A DNA stretch of 64,000 nt from Isoetes taiwanensis (taxonomy: Eukaryota > Streptophyta > Lycopodiopsida > Isoetales > Isoetaceae). Where the stretch lies: contig JAJEKV010000058.1 of NCBI GenBank assembly GCA_021234155.1, positions 4,536,600 to 4,600,599 on the forward strand, in the 5' to 3' direction. This document shows, in pieces, positions 45,898-59,217 of this stretch. A program made the position numbers and the translations under genes. How positions within the stretch are numbered: the first letter of the stretch is position 1; every line of letters begins with the position of its first letter. A model generated the notes under the pieces. That model did no database searches, was not told the DNA's origin, and saw nothing but the letters and a program-made list of their open reading frames with translations.

Positions 45898-46011
45898 TTA
45901 TGTGATATTGATTTCAATGAATAAAACTTTGTTGTTAAGTTTTGACTTTTTGGTATTGTTGTCTTCTTCAAGCTCTTGTGCTATAGATGTTGTTTGTATA
46001 CTTCTTTTGGC

Positions 46012-46740
46012 CTATAGATCCAAGAAGATGGCACCGAGCGAGTTGCCATCACTGGTAAAGCTTCCTTTGGATGTATTTAATGGTAGAAGAAAACATGTTA
46101 AGACAAAGATGATTCTTGGTACAACGAGAAGCCTATCGATCTTTACATAGGGTAGGTCCTCAAGTGCTAATTGCTCTTCATTTGAGTCCATTGACTTGCA
46201 TATAATTGCAGGTGTATGAATCAATTTATGGAGGCACATAAGGTGTCCGCTCTCTGTTACTTCTTTGATCCACTCTTCTACTCGGTTTTGAACAGAAGAA
46301 GTAACAAAATATTGGAATTCGTATCAGATATAGATTTTGAAGTCTGTGAATACCTATTCATCCTTGCATGTCATGGTCACCACTGGACTATGTATCTCAT
46401 TACTGGTATTGGGGCAAGATCTGAAATATGCGAGCTAGGCATCTACTGATTTGATAGCATGGGCCTCTTTGCAGGGATAGAGTTGGTGCAAAGGTTTTTA
46501 GTTGTGTCTTAATATTTTCCCAACAGATTATTTTTTGCATGCTTAAGGATGTTGGTTTGCCTCTACATGTTTGTGAAGAATCTACAAAAACACCTAAAGA
46601 TTGACAACCAACTGGAAGTAAAGAAAATTTGTAGAAGGCCAATATAGGTGGATGGATACTCGTGCGGACCAGCAGTCTATTGTGTTATAAGCAAGTTTCT
46701 AGGAGGACTACACAATGGAGTAGACATTATGTCAAAACAA
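46012..46740 (+). pseudogene. Ulp1-like (C48) cysteine protease domain with three nonsense codons
   Basis: A leading piece (MAPSELPSLVKLPLDVFNGR) is followed from about 46203 by a single frame to a consensus donor at 46741: NQFMEAHKVSALCYFFDPLF, CHGHHWTMYLITGIG, IY-stop-FDSMG, LKIDNQLEVKKICRRPI-stop-V, DGYSCGPAVYCVISKFLGGL and HNGVDIMSKQ. The catalytic His (HHW), Asp (FDSMG), Gln-region and Cys (SCGPA) of SUMO-type proteases are all visible. TGA, TAA and TAG interrupt the frame without indels. Such domains occur in host deSUMOylases and as cargo in some Mutator and other transposons; the repeat-rich setting favours the latter. Confidence 0.85.
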
Positions 46741-47704
46741 GTAAGTTATATCAGTATTATTGGAATCAACAAAACATGCTGATCCTTTCATTTGTGATGC
46801 AAGCAGTTGATATTTTTTATTCTGGGTTGTCCATGATTACTGAATTCTTGACTGAAGTTCTGATATTGACTAGCAGTGGCAATGAGGATTGCAGGATAAA
46901 CCTTATAACACACAATGTACTACAGGACTGAAGTCCTGATTGTGAAATCATACATGATTGTAATGCATTGTTCAAGTTTGTATTTTGAACAATTTTATTG
47001 TAATGAAAATACAACACATTCACTACCTGATGACCAGATGTGTATGACTCTGGTGGAGTTCAAATCTCCTAGTTGATATCATTTGAATTGCAACATTAAA
47101 GTGTCAAAGGAAGAAGTTACAACATAGGGTAATGAGCTCAAGATAGAACTCTGGAATAACCTAAGATCAGCACCAGATCTAATTAAACTTGAACAAAACT
47201 TCTTGAATATAAGGTAATGAACTCCAGATAGAACTTTGAACTAACTTAAGATCAGCACCAGATCCAAGTAAACTTCTGGTAATGAATTCTGGACTTCTTA
47301 AAATCAAGGAGGGAAATACACTTAGAATTGCCTGTTTGCACTAGTTGCCATCACATATATCATATTGGCATCATATGCACCACTTGTCACCACATGCTAT
47401 ACAGAAGGAAACACATTTTGCATCACAAGATATATCATGTTGCCATCACATCCAACATGTCGACACCACACTTAGAATGGAGTTAGAGAAACATACTTAG
47501 AAAAGTTGGTATGCTTAAAAAGAATGGAATTACAATTATTCGTCATCAGACAAGATATCTGATAAGTTATCAAGTATATTTTCGCCTCATCAGCAGGATC
47601 TAATCTGAAGGTGGTTCCCTTGCCCTTAGCATATTTTCTTTGCTCTAATGGAACTCTGATGACACACATCTGTGTGGAGAACACTAAACTCTTTGGATCA
47701 TTTT
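46741..47704. other. gene-poor stretch with CAT-rich repeats
   Basis: After the Ulp1 piece there is AT-rich sequence, a diverged duplication with agatcagcaccagatc (47164 and 47249), and a CAT/ATC-rich block at about 47340-47480. A minus-strand frame at 47684-47472 (VIRVPLEQRKYAKGKGTTFR) looks like the frameshifted continuation of the ORF at 47705-48361. Confidence 0.5.
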
Positions 47705-48361
47705 TTACAGTTGATTTTGCGCCCTTCTGATAGTAGAACCTTCCATAACACTCCCGCTAGCAAGGTACCATTGATAATTAATTTGAAATTTTCCTTCAAC
47801 CACAAATTTTGCTTTGGTGCACACAAGCAACCAGAATTCGGCACCCTCTTTATTACCTTTAGGTGCAGCCACTGCACAATTGTCTCCAACTCTGACTCTA
47901 TCATTGGCATTAGTAGAATAAAGAGATCGATCGGACTTGCATACTTTTGCATTGTCTGCATGGACAACAGTTGATGGTTCAACTATGATGAGCTCCCATT
48001 TGTCGACATAAGCCTTGTTCTCACATTCATCCCAGAGAGCCTCAGTATAATAAGAATAAAAACAAGACAGTTCTCTCACATGCAATTGAGTGGAGCAGCC
48101 CTTATTAAATCCATGGACAGAGTGGAGTTGTCTGGTATTGGTTATGGTCTTAGCTCCCCAGCTCTTCTTTTTGTCTATGTCTTCAGGCTTCACCTCCCAA
48201 AAATATCTCCTTATCTTCTCTTGCTCTTTTACCTCTTGCCACTCCTTCAAGCCACAAATGAATATGTCTGCAATCACCTTACCTCGTATGGGTTGTCCAA
48301 CTTCATGCTTGATTTGCATACTTGCATCATATATTACATCATTTTGCAACAGATCTGCCAT
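47705..48361 (-). CDS. hypothetical 218-residue protein, probably transposon-related
   Basis: An open frame begins MADLLQNDVIYDASMQIKHE (ATG at 48361). It includes FICGLKEWQEVKEQEKIRRY, a Cys/Tyr/Trp-rich middle (SCFYSYYTEALWDECENKAY), then DRVRVGDNCAVAAPKGNKEG and AEFWLLVCTKAKFVVEGKF. It ends at a stop, beyond which the homologous reading seems to continue in another frame (47684-47472), so the C-terminus is probably truncated. The D-x-V-x-V / F-W-L-L-x-C / V-x-E pattern suggests a small beta-domain, but no family is firmly recognised. It converges with the FCP1/Ulp1 pieces. Its start lies in an ATG-rich tandem repeat. Confidence 0.4.
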   Translation of the reverse strand: MADLLQNDVIYDASMQIKHEVGQPIRGKVIADIFICGLKEWQEVKEQEKIRRYFWEVKPEDIDKKKSWGAKTITNTRQLHSVHGFNKGCSTQLHVRELSCFYSYYTEALWDECENKAYVDKWELIIVEPSTVVHADNAKVCKSDRSLYSTNANDRVRVGDNCAVAAPKGNKEGAEFWLLVCTKAKFVVEGKFQINYQWYLASGSVMEGSTIRRAQNQL

Positions 48362-48475
48362 GCATCATAATCATGCAACACATATACCATATGCATCATA
48401 TATTACATCATCTGGCAATACATTTGCCATGCATCATATATCACATCATCATGCACCACATCTATCACATGAATG
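48300..48475. repeat. CAT-rich tandem repeat
   Basis: A unit of about 60 bp containing catatattacatcat and tgccatgcatcat is repeated 2-3 times, overlapping the start of the minus-strand ORF. A similar CAT-rich block is at 49560-49750. Confidence 0.65.
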
Positions 48476-48495
48476 ATTTTGATTGCAAATAGCTC

Positions 48496-49510
48496 ATTCT
48501 AGAATGGGACTCGCATGAAACCAACAAACCGCCCGCACTTGCTTCTCATTCATCTCAGCAGATTTTCTACAATGGTGGATAGTGGGTAGCCGCACACATG
48601 CGAACTACCCATAAAAAAAAATAAAGGGAAAATCCAATTATATCATTTGGACCCCAACAAAATACAATGCTAATAGAGACTGGGCTAGTGTACCTGCCGA
48701 AAGCTTATCACCGGGATTAAAAAACCCCGCCCTTTTGGGTTTTCGAGGAAAAACCCTAGTGATAAGCCTTCGGCAAGGGGCTTTGACAAACGTAAGGCAT
48801 AAAAATCGCTCCCAAAACCCACGAATGGAAAAGTCGAAACAGATGCCGCTCGCTAACCCAGACACGCACATCACCAACAAAACAACAAGACAAAACAAAC
48901 CTCCCGAGTGGAGGGGCTGATTCTGTAGCGTGCCGCCGATAAAAATACAATAACAAAGAAGGGGGAGGGTGGGTTCAAAGAGAATAAGGTGCTGGAGAGA
49001 GAAGAGGAAGCGTAGATGATAAGTCGAAACGAAGTAAACGCGCCTAAAATAGCGAACTCCCAACCGAACGGGCATGCGCCCGCCCGCATGCAAAACATGC
49101 ATGCTCGTCCCATTCTAGAATGGCGATCCGATGTCTCGGATCGATGGGATTCTAGAATGGGACTCGCATGAAACCAACAAACCGCTCGAATACCAAAGGA
49201 CTTCCTTAACAAACTAGGATCGAGGACGAAGGTCACAGGATGAAGGCTAAAGGCCGAGAAAGGACAGCATGAAAGAAACGCCAAATTGGCCAAACCAGGC
49301 AGGAAGAAGCCCCTCCCCTGCCTGGAAACAATTCAAAGAGAATAAGGTACTGCTGAGAGAGAAGAGGAAGCACCAATGATAAGTAGAAGCAGAAACGCGC
49401 CTAAAATAGCGAACTCCCAACCAGAACGGGCATGCGCCGCCCGCATGCATGCAAAACATGCATGCTCGTCCCATTCTAGAACGGCGATCCGATGTCTCGG
49501 ATCGATGGGA
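48496..49510 (-). mobile_element. composite short+long repeat element (left, inverted copy)
   Basis: On the minus strand this reads: spacer, short unit (49482-49149), 27-bp spacer (49148-49122), long unit (49121-48496). Each unit starts and ends with the palindrome ATTCTAGAAT (last base C at 49482), extended to a terminal inverted repeat ATTCTAGAATGGG. The units share a CT-rich start (cttcctcttctctctcagca). The long unit adds a structured region with the composite hairpin. The 27-bp spacer contains CGATCCGA/TCGGATCG dyads. The same arrangement is found inverted at 55905-57006. No coding ORF. The class is unknown. Confidence 0.8.
48694..48776 (-). other. composite RNA hairpin, GAAAGGGCG family (copy C)
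   Basis: The reverse complement folds like copy B: outer GCTTATCAC/GTGATAAGC, then GGG/CCC, an internal loop, inner AAAACCC/GGGTTTT, with apical loop AAAAGGGCG (first G changed to A). It lies in the long unit of the left composite element. Confidence 0.7.
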
Positions 49511-50123
49511 TACATCAAATGCATCAAAGGCAATTCCATCATATTTCTCACTATCTGCAACCTATAACATATGCATCATACAAATTGCACTTTCATCATA
49601 GATTATGCTTGCATTTACTATGCCATCTGAAATGCACAGCAATATAATGTATCTATTCATAATACAGTCACCACAAAAAAGAGTGATGCAAATTGAATTG
49701 TATCTCTTCGAGATAATGAGCAGCATGATGTTCACGTATTCCATGATCAAGCCTTCTTGACCTCACACTCTTTACATTTAGAGAATTCTTGTGTTTTGTT
49801 TCCAAAAATTTTGTATAGTCTGGACATCCATTTCATTTATAGCACCAAATTTTCGAGCCCTGGTGTAATGTACCCATTTGCCAACAGTTGTAAACCAGTC
49901 TCTTCTCTTTTCTTCGTTGCCAATGTAGAATTTCTAGGATGAACACCTAAAACTTTGGGTAAAAGAATGCTAGGGTATCTTAAAAAAATGCCCTTACATT
50001 ATGTATAATGTAGGGCAATGTAGGCACCTTTTTTTTTTTTTTTTTTTTTTTTTGAATTATAGTTGGTTGGGATATGTAATTATTAGGATTAGCCATGTCA
50101 CCAATTCAAAATTGTGAGAGGCA
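49511..50123. other. gene-free stretch with poly(T) run
   Basis: CAT-rich sequence to 49750 is followed by AT-rich DNA. A T run of about 24 bases lies at 50031-50053, preceded by an inverted pair atgcccttacattatg / atgtagggcaatgtag. Neither could be assigned to an element end. Confidence 0.4.
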
Positions 50124-50926
50124 GTGGCAACTAGAAAGGACGTTCATTGTAATTTTTCGGAGGGAGATTGCAAAGTGTTTCCTCTTTCAGAAAGAATTTT
50201 GCTGCCCTTCCAATTTTTGGTATTTTTGTATGATCAAAGAAGCAATTCGACTGTAATTTGTTCTTCTTTCTTGATATCCTTGCCCAAATCCAAGCAATGG
50301 ACGCCTTGCCTCTCAAAGTCACCCAGATTAAATAAGAACATGAAAACAGTCGATTCTAGCAAGAAAGCGAAAAAAAAAACAAGAGGAAGGTTCAAGCATT
50401 TGAAGAACCAGGGCCAAAATTTGTGAAGAACCCACTGTTGTGGAAGCAAAGCATGTAAGATGTGTCAATGCAGATGAAATTTTTCCAGATTTACAATAGA
50501 TCATGGACGAGCAGTGGGGGCCTAAAGACATACGGGGGTTCAAAGAATCTAGCATGAAGCCAGAGTGGTCTGAAAACTTCTACAAGCATTATGAAATTGG
50601 AAGCGGGAGGTCACCAACCGTCATGTACCTGAGTACTTTGCTCGTGCCTTTGCCCTTCAAAGTCCAGGTTGCAGATAGATGAGGACATTGCAATGGGAAT
50701 ATCACAAATGGCAAGCACATTCGGGGACATTGAGGTAAAGAAATTGGATTTCCTGAAAGAAGAAAGTGCAAGAAAAATTGAGTTGGTTAGGGAATTGAAA
50801 ACAATAAAGTCTGCCAACAGCTTGAAAATTGTTGAGTCCATGGCTGCAATGACTCAAAGCATTTGTGAAATGACAAAGGAGACATTGCTCGAAATTGCTA
50901 AACTGGATGCCAAGAACAAGGACTAG
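50124..50926 (+). pseudogene. putative second ORF of the Harbinger element, or unrelated charged protein (decayed)
   Basis: Several frames carry coding-like sequence: a Lys-rich piece (DSSKKAKKKTRGRFKHLKNQ), then MDEQWGPKDIRGFKESSMKP with SENFYKHYEIGSG (from about 50502), and finally an open frame MQIDEDIAMGISQMASTFGD, KLDFLKEESARKIELVRELK and MTQSICEMTKETLLEIAKLD ending at 50926. PIF/Harbinger elements usually encode a Myb/trihelix-like DNA-binding partner next to the transposase. Position and the charged helical tail fit, but no clear Myb motif is visible. Confidence 0.35.
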
Positions 50927-51120
50927 AGGTTCGTTTTCAGTTTTTTGTTTTTTAGAAATTCTATTTTGGAACTGTCTCAAACCCACTAGTATTCCTAAAT
51001 ATTGAATGACTTGTACTGGCCTATTTCTTTAGTATTAATTATTGTCTTCTAGTCGCAATCACCCAAATTCGTAAAGGCTATTTAAGCTCTGAATTCCTTG
51101 CATGCAAGCCGCTCCTCAAC

Positions 51121-51578
51121 ATGGTTCGAATCGTGAATCGTAAACGCCCGAGGTCTCCAAGCTCCTCTTCGTCTTCCTCCAAGACCTCTTCCTCTTTCTT
51201 GACTTCGGATTCTTCTGCTTTTTCTTCCAGTTCAGAGTCTATTATTCTGAATATTCTTCATGGCCGACTACTAGTGAAGAAATTCTTCCTGATAGTAGTG
51301 CAGAAGCTCCAGAGTTCAGTGATCATCCAGTGAGCTTAGAAAACCTAGTTCAGGAGAACCAGGTGCAGGATGAAGACTCTTCTGATGAGCAAGAAGAAAG
51401 CCAATACTCCTTCTCCTCGGTCGAGGTTGCAAACCCTGAAGTGGAAATCTTGTCCCACAAGCTTATCCATTGTAGCTTCTCCAAGCAGACCATTACAGAT
51501 TTTTTTGAAATGGAGGTGAATATAGAAGCTGAGGTTTTGGAATGGGCCTCAAATTCTGCTAATCACCTAATAAGCTGA
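51121..51578 (+). pseudogene. Ser-rich acidic protein, frameshifted
   Basis: MVRIVNRKRPRSPSSSSSSS starts at 51121. A +1 or -1 shift at about 51245 is needed to continue as YSSWPTTSEEILPDSSAEAP, SLENLVQENQVQDEDSSDEQ and SKQTITDFFEMEVNIEAEVL. The composition (basic start, Ser run, acidic tail) resembles a nuclear regulatory or adaptor protein. No family is recognised. It ends in the 3' end of the convergent Harbinger transposase. Confidence 0.35.
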
Positions 51579-52560
51579 ATCACCTAATAGTAGTGGTGGA
51601 ATAGTTACCTGAACCTCTTGGTCAGTAGGCTGCCCCTTCTTCAGTTTTCTGCCACTCAGAGTCACCACTGGTTCTTGCAAAATTTGTTTAGAAGCAATTT
51701 TATTATAGATGGAGCTCTTCTTGAACTGGTTGGAATCATGGACTGAACCTATTCTTGTTACACAAACATTTATAAACAATCTGCTATGTGTCACAATTCC
51801 TTGCATGAGACATGAGTGCCTCTTATGTCTGCTGTAATAGTCATTCCCATTATCCTTTTTTTTTGGGTTTCCTCTATAAAAAGATGTGGGAACCGTCAAC
51901 TGCACCATATATATTGGGCAATCCAGTTGCATCATGGAATTCCTTAATACACCGAGTTAATCTTGCTCCTGTAGGCATAGCAACAAACCGTTTGCGCAGC
52001 ATTGCCTTCGAGGCCAATACAAGCGTGACTTTCTTGGTATATTTTTTCATTGTTGCTTTCCCAACATAAAATCTCTGTCCCACATGTAAGGGCATATCCC
52101 CGTGTGCTAGAAAATACAGAACCATAGCAACTGCTTTCCTTGGATCAACAGGGGGCCTTACTTTAATCCCGCGCCTGACGAGATAAGGCACAATTAAACC
52201 TACCAGTCTCTCAAATGTGGCCCTTTTCATCCTGTAAAATTGGTGCCACATATCGTCTTCAAAGGATGGCAGACAATTCCAAGCATGGTTATCGATATTA
52301 TCCCACTATGTTCTTTGCCTTAGAGCAATCCAAAATCTTCTTGGTGGTCTTCTAACCCTACTGGAACCCGCTACCATTAAAGCTGCAAATGCGCAAAAAA
52401 ACAAACCATTGTTATCTTCTAAAACTTCATCATCGAACAGGGTCATTGGGTCTTCGAGCTCGTTGAGCGCAAGTAGCTGCAAACAGTATCTCTGGAATGC
52501 AAATTCGAGTGTCAAAACCCGAAAAAGCATGGCAATCATGCCAAGAATGACCGGATCCAT
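51567..52560 (-). pseudogene. PIF/Harbinger transposase (DDE_Tnp_4), one stop and one frameshift
   Basis: From ATG 52560 the frame reads MDPVILGMIAMLFRVLTLEF, RRPPRRFWIALRQRT-stop-W, DNIDNHAWNCLPSFEDDMWH, FYRMKRATFERLVGLIVPYL, YFLAHGDMPLHVGQRFYVGK and NIYGAVDGSHIFL. Near 51880 it shifts frame to YRGNPKKKDNGNDYYSRHKR, VCVTRIGSVHDSNQFKKSSI and PPLLLGDSAY. The conserved GAxDGSHI (first D), GSVHDS (second D) and LLGDSAY motifs are those of Harbinger transposases, which cut at 3-bp target sites. The C-terminus after DSAY is missing. Terminal inverted repeats were not located. Confidence 0.92.
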
Positions 52561-52888
52561 GGTTTAGCAGCCAGAATTGAAAGCGTAGAGAGGCAAAACT
52601 AGAAATGAAATATCCCACATAGACTGCCGAACCAAGAAAAAAACAGATTTGAATATCTCACAATTTGGCGCCCGAATGGAACGTTACGGTCGAATTATCC
52701 CACAAAGAACTCGTCGGCCGGAATGGATGCATGATCGAAAATCTGGCAAACAGCAAAAATTGTGCCCATAACCAAGGCTGTTAAGCTTCGAGAGACAATT
52801 GTCTCTCCTCTCCTCCCAAAAAAATACGTACATTTATAGGGGAGGAGCCGTATGTGATGAGAGATGGGTTTTTTACAGCAGTGGCCGA

Positions 52889-55904
<3,016 letters not shown>

Positions 55905-55907
<3 letters not shown>

Positions 55908-57006
55908 GATTCGAGCCATCGGATCGCAATTCTAGAATGGGGCGAGCATGCATGTCTTGCATGCATGCCTGCGGCACATGCCCTTTCTGGTTGGGAGATC
56001 GCTATATTAGGCGAGGTTCGTCATCAATGTCTCATCGGCGCTTCCTCTTCTCTCTCAGCAGTACCTTATTCTCTTTTCTTTGAACCAATGCAGGGGAGGG
56101 GCTTCTCCCTGCTTGGATTGACCAATTTGTCGTTTCTTTCATGCTGTGGCATGTCCTTTCTCGGCCTTACCTCTTCTTTAGCCATAATCCTTTAACCTTC
56201 GTCCTCGATCCTGTTTTGATAAGGAAGTCCTTTGTTTATTCGGGAGGTTTTGGTGTTTCATGCGAGCCCCATTCTAGAATCCCATCGATCCGAGCCATCG
56301 GATCGCAATTCTAGAATGGGGCGAGCATGCATGTCTTGCATGCATGCCTGCGGCGCATGCCCTTTCTGGTTGGGAGATCGCTATATTAGGCGCAGGTTCG
56401 TCATAAACGCCTCTCATCGGCTTCCTCTTCTCTCGCCACCATCTTTATTCTCTTTTCTTTGAACCCACCCTCCCCCCCTTCTTTGTTTAATGTATTTGTC
56501 GCCTGGCATGCGTGACCAGCCCCTCTATTTGAAGAGGTTTTTGTTTTATTGTCGCGTGGCACGCGTGATCAGCCCCTCCACTCTGGGAGGTTTGTTTTGT
56601 CACGTTTTTTTGTGTTGGTGATGTGCAGGTACAGGTTGGCGAGCGGCAACTGTTTCGACTTCTCCATTCGTGGGTTTTGGGAGCGATTTCTCTGCCTTAC
56701 GTTTATCCAAGCCCCTTGCCGAAGGCTTATCACTAGGGTTTTTCCTCGAAAACCCGAAAGGGCGGGGTTTTTAATCCCGGTGATAAGCTTTCGGCAGGTA
56801 CACAAGCCAAACATCTATTAGCATTGTATTTTATGGGGTCCAAATTATATAATTGGATATTCTGTTTATTTTTCATGGGTAGTTCGCATGTGTGCGGCTA
56901 CCCACTATCCACCATTGTAGAAAATCTGCTGAGATGAATGAGAAGCCTAGTCTAGTCGGGAGGTTTTGGTGTTTCATGCGAGCCCCATTCTAGAACTAAT
57001 AGAGTC
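55905..57006 (+). mobile_element. composite short+long repeat element (right copy)
   Basis: The order is spacer (55905-55928), short unit (55929-56280, 352 bp), 27-bp spacer (56281-56307) and long unit (56308-57006, 699 bp). Units begin ATTCTAGAATGGGGCGAGC and end ...CGAGCCCCATTCTAGAAT (or AAC), giving terminal inverted repeats of about 15 bp. They share the first 150-160 bp and the last 40 or so. The long unit contains a duplicated stretch of about 50 bp (56490-56600) with hairpins CCTCT/AGAGG then CCTCC/GGAGG, the composite hairpin, and a GGGTAG/CTACCC stem (56877-56903). It is the inverted counterpart of 48496-49510. Confidence 0.8.
56715..56797 (+). other. composite RNA hairpin, GAAAGGGCG family (copy B)
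   Basis: GCCGAA/TTCGGC and GCTTATCAC (56725-56733) / GTGATAAGC (56780-56788) form the outer stem. GGG/CCC follows a two-base bulge, then an internal loop. The inner AAAACCC (56749-56755) / GGGTTTT (56765-56771) closes the loop GAAAGGGCG. Compared with copy A, both the outer stem and the inner C-G pair changed in a compensated way. Confidence 0.75.
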
Positions 57007-57660
57007 AATATTCCAGCACATGACCCTGATCTTGGTGGTCTCGACTACCTATGTCTCAGAGGTATCTACCATTATCTTACCTTGTCGCCAGCGCACATTT
57101 TGCCCATTCTGTTTTGCTGTTGGATAGGCATATTCACCCCTTATTCCTTAATCTACACCGTACGTAAAGTTCCTCGTTTATGGGGTATGCAAGTACAAAA
57201 TTTGCTATACTGTATAACAAGATTCGCAAAATACTATAAGATTTCAAGCGGAATACTATATAGTGTTGATTTTGTACGTGCAAAATACAATTATGAGGGC
57301 TCTCGCTGCCCTACGTCACCCCTCGTGTGAATATACACCCAAACCAAAGGGGGTTTGAAGGGGGATTTAATTTAAAGGAAAAGTAATGGTTTAATGTAAT
57401 GGTTTAAATTAATTTAATGTAATGGTTTTTGTTAAAGGTTAAAAAAAAAATTTTGCCCCTTCGAGGCTAAGAAGAGGCAACGTCACTTCACACTTGGATG
57501 AGTTGATGTTATATGTCGGATGTAAAACATGTAGCAATATCTAATATGTAGCAATATAAAAAAAAAATAATAATAATATGAAGCGTAAGAAACTATAATA
57601 TTATAGCATAATGTAATTTAATTACATACGTAAAGAAGCATATTGTTTAGTAACAAACAT
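57007..57660. other. gene-free stretch
   Basis: No recognised gene. The open frame at 57082-57330 (+) has no domain. Short repeats of taatgtaatggttt occur at 57391-57430. Confidence 0.4.
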
Positions 57661-57891
57661 TCAATATGGATAGCGGCTTAAGATGCGATACACATCTTCG
57701 TTGATTTGCCTATCAAACAACCTGCAGAGGGCAGTTGGCCTATTTACTTGTGCACGTAATTGCCTCCACTGATCTTGGACGACATTTTCTTGTGCAGGAT
57801 GATTTATCTCATACGTTATGCCTTGTGCCTGCATGATTCCTGTTTGTGATGTTCAGCCTGGGCCTCGTCTGTTTCGTGCCATTCGTCTCAT
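57661..57891 (-). pseudogene. coding-like remnant of unknown family
   Basis: The minus strand from ATG 57891 reads MRRMARNRRGPG-stop, then MQAQGITYEINHPAQENVVQ, DQWRQLRAQVNRPTALCRLF and DRQINEDVYRILSRYPY-stop. The regular amphipathic composition and single nonsense codon suggest a decayed exon, perhaps transposon-encoded. No family is recognised. Confidence 0.3.
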
Positions 57892-59217
57892 TGTAATATC
57901 TGGAATTGAAAAAAAAAACACAATTGTTAATAACTAGTAATGGTAGTAATAATATGAGTAACACAAGCTTAAAAAAAAATAAACCATAAAGAATATTTAG
58001 AATTTGCTAGATATTGTAGCATTTGATTTTTGCGTAGACATGTCCATAATGGTAGACATTCAAAGGAAGGGCGAGATTTTAAAGTTTTAACCTTATAGCC
58101 TAGAATGGGCAGTATATATGGAGGGGCGACATTTAAAATTATAATGGGAAATAAGCTTAGTTAACCAAGCAAATAGCGACACTTAAAATTTTAATGGCAA
58201 ATAGTTAACCAAGCAAATGTATCGAATTTGGAGACAGCCGTAATTAGGTATAGGTTAGGGTTTGTGGAATCGGAGATGGCAGCTGGTTTCAAGGGCCGGA
58301 TGTAACTCGAATACCATTTTTTGAGGATGTGGTGAGCAGCCAAGCAGCCAAGCAGATTTCGTTTCAAATCAAATATCTAGCATCCCGGAATCAGTGGGTT
58401 CTGTTTTTGGAAAAAAGACAAGGAGCATAATGAGAAAATGGGGCTTTTGATGCCGGATTTTGCAGCAGGAAAAACCACAGCAGTCGAATCTGATTAAAGA
58501 AAAAAAGACAAGGAGTATAATGAGGAAATGGGGCTTTTGATGCCAGATTCTGCAGCAGGAAAAACCACATCAGTCGAATCTGATTAAAGAAAAAAGCTTT
58601 CGAGCAGGATGAGGACTTGGGGCTTTTGATGCCGGATTCTAAAGCAGAGTTTGCCACATTAGACAAATCTGAGGATTTGGGGCTTTTCATGCTGGGTTCT
58701 GCAGCAGGGTTTGCAACAGATATTAGCTTACTAAGAAACTGGAAGAACTAGCTATTTCAGCGTAGATTCAGGCATTTAATGAGGTGAACTAATGGAGTGG
58801 CAAAGCGAGATCAGAGCCGAATCCATAAACCTTGGATGAACCCTGCATGGATGAACCCTGCATGAAACTCTAATACTGTGAAACAGATAAAACAGAATGA
58901 AGAATGACTGATAACGAATGCTTTTTCACCAATATCTAGATATTCTAACCGTCATATGGCATACCGGATTTGTTGGATGAATGAAGAGAGAGCTCTAGAA
59001 TCACCACCAAAACTTTTTAGAGAGGAGAATTCTTGTCTCATGCATATGAATGAAGAGCTAAGAATAACAACCGTTAGATTGTTAAGGGTAATCTAAATCA
59101 ACGCTCCAAAAAAACTGCACTCTAGAAATACTATTTAGTATGGCCCAATGAATACAGCACCGAAATCATAGTAAAACCATGCCAAAAAGCGTATAAAATT
59201 ACAAAAAAAACCCCCTG
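57892..59217. other. gene-free stretch containing an 89-bp tandem repeat
   Basis: At 58416-58720, about 3.5 copies of an 88-89-bp unit carry ggggcttttgatgccggatt and gcagcaggaaaaaccaca; the first two copies are nearly identical, the rest diverged. The minus-strand ORF here (58690-58391) simply reflects the repeat. A smaller duplication (cgacatttaaaattataatg / cgacacttaaaattttaatg) is at 58126-58200. Confidence 0.6.

Noticed and set aside
48638..49474. Long minus-strand ORFs (up to 154 residues) in the composite repeat
   Set aside because: The frames are not kept between the two copies of the repeat or between short and long units, so the element appears non-coding.
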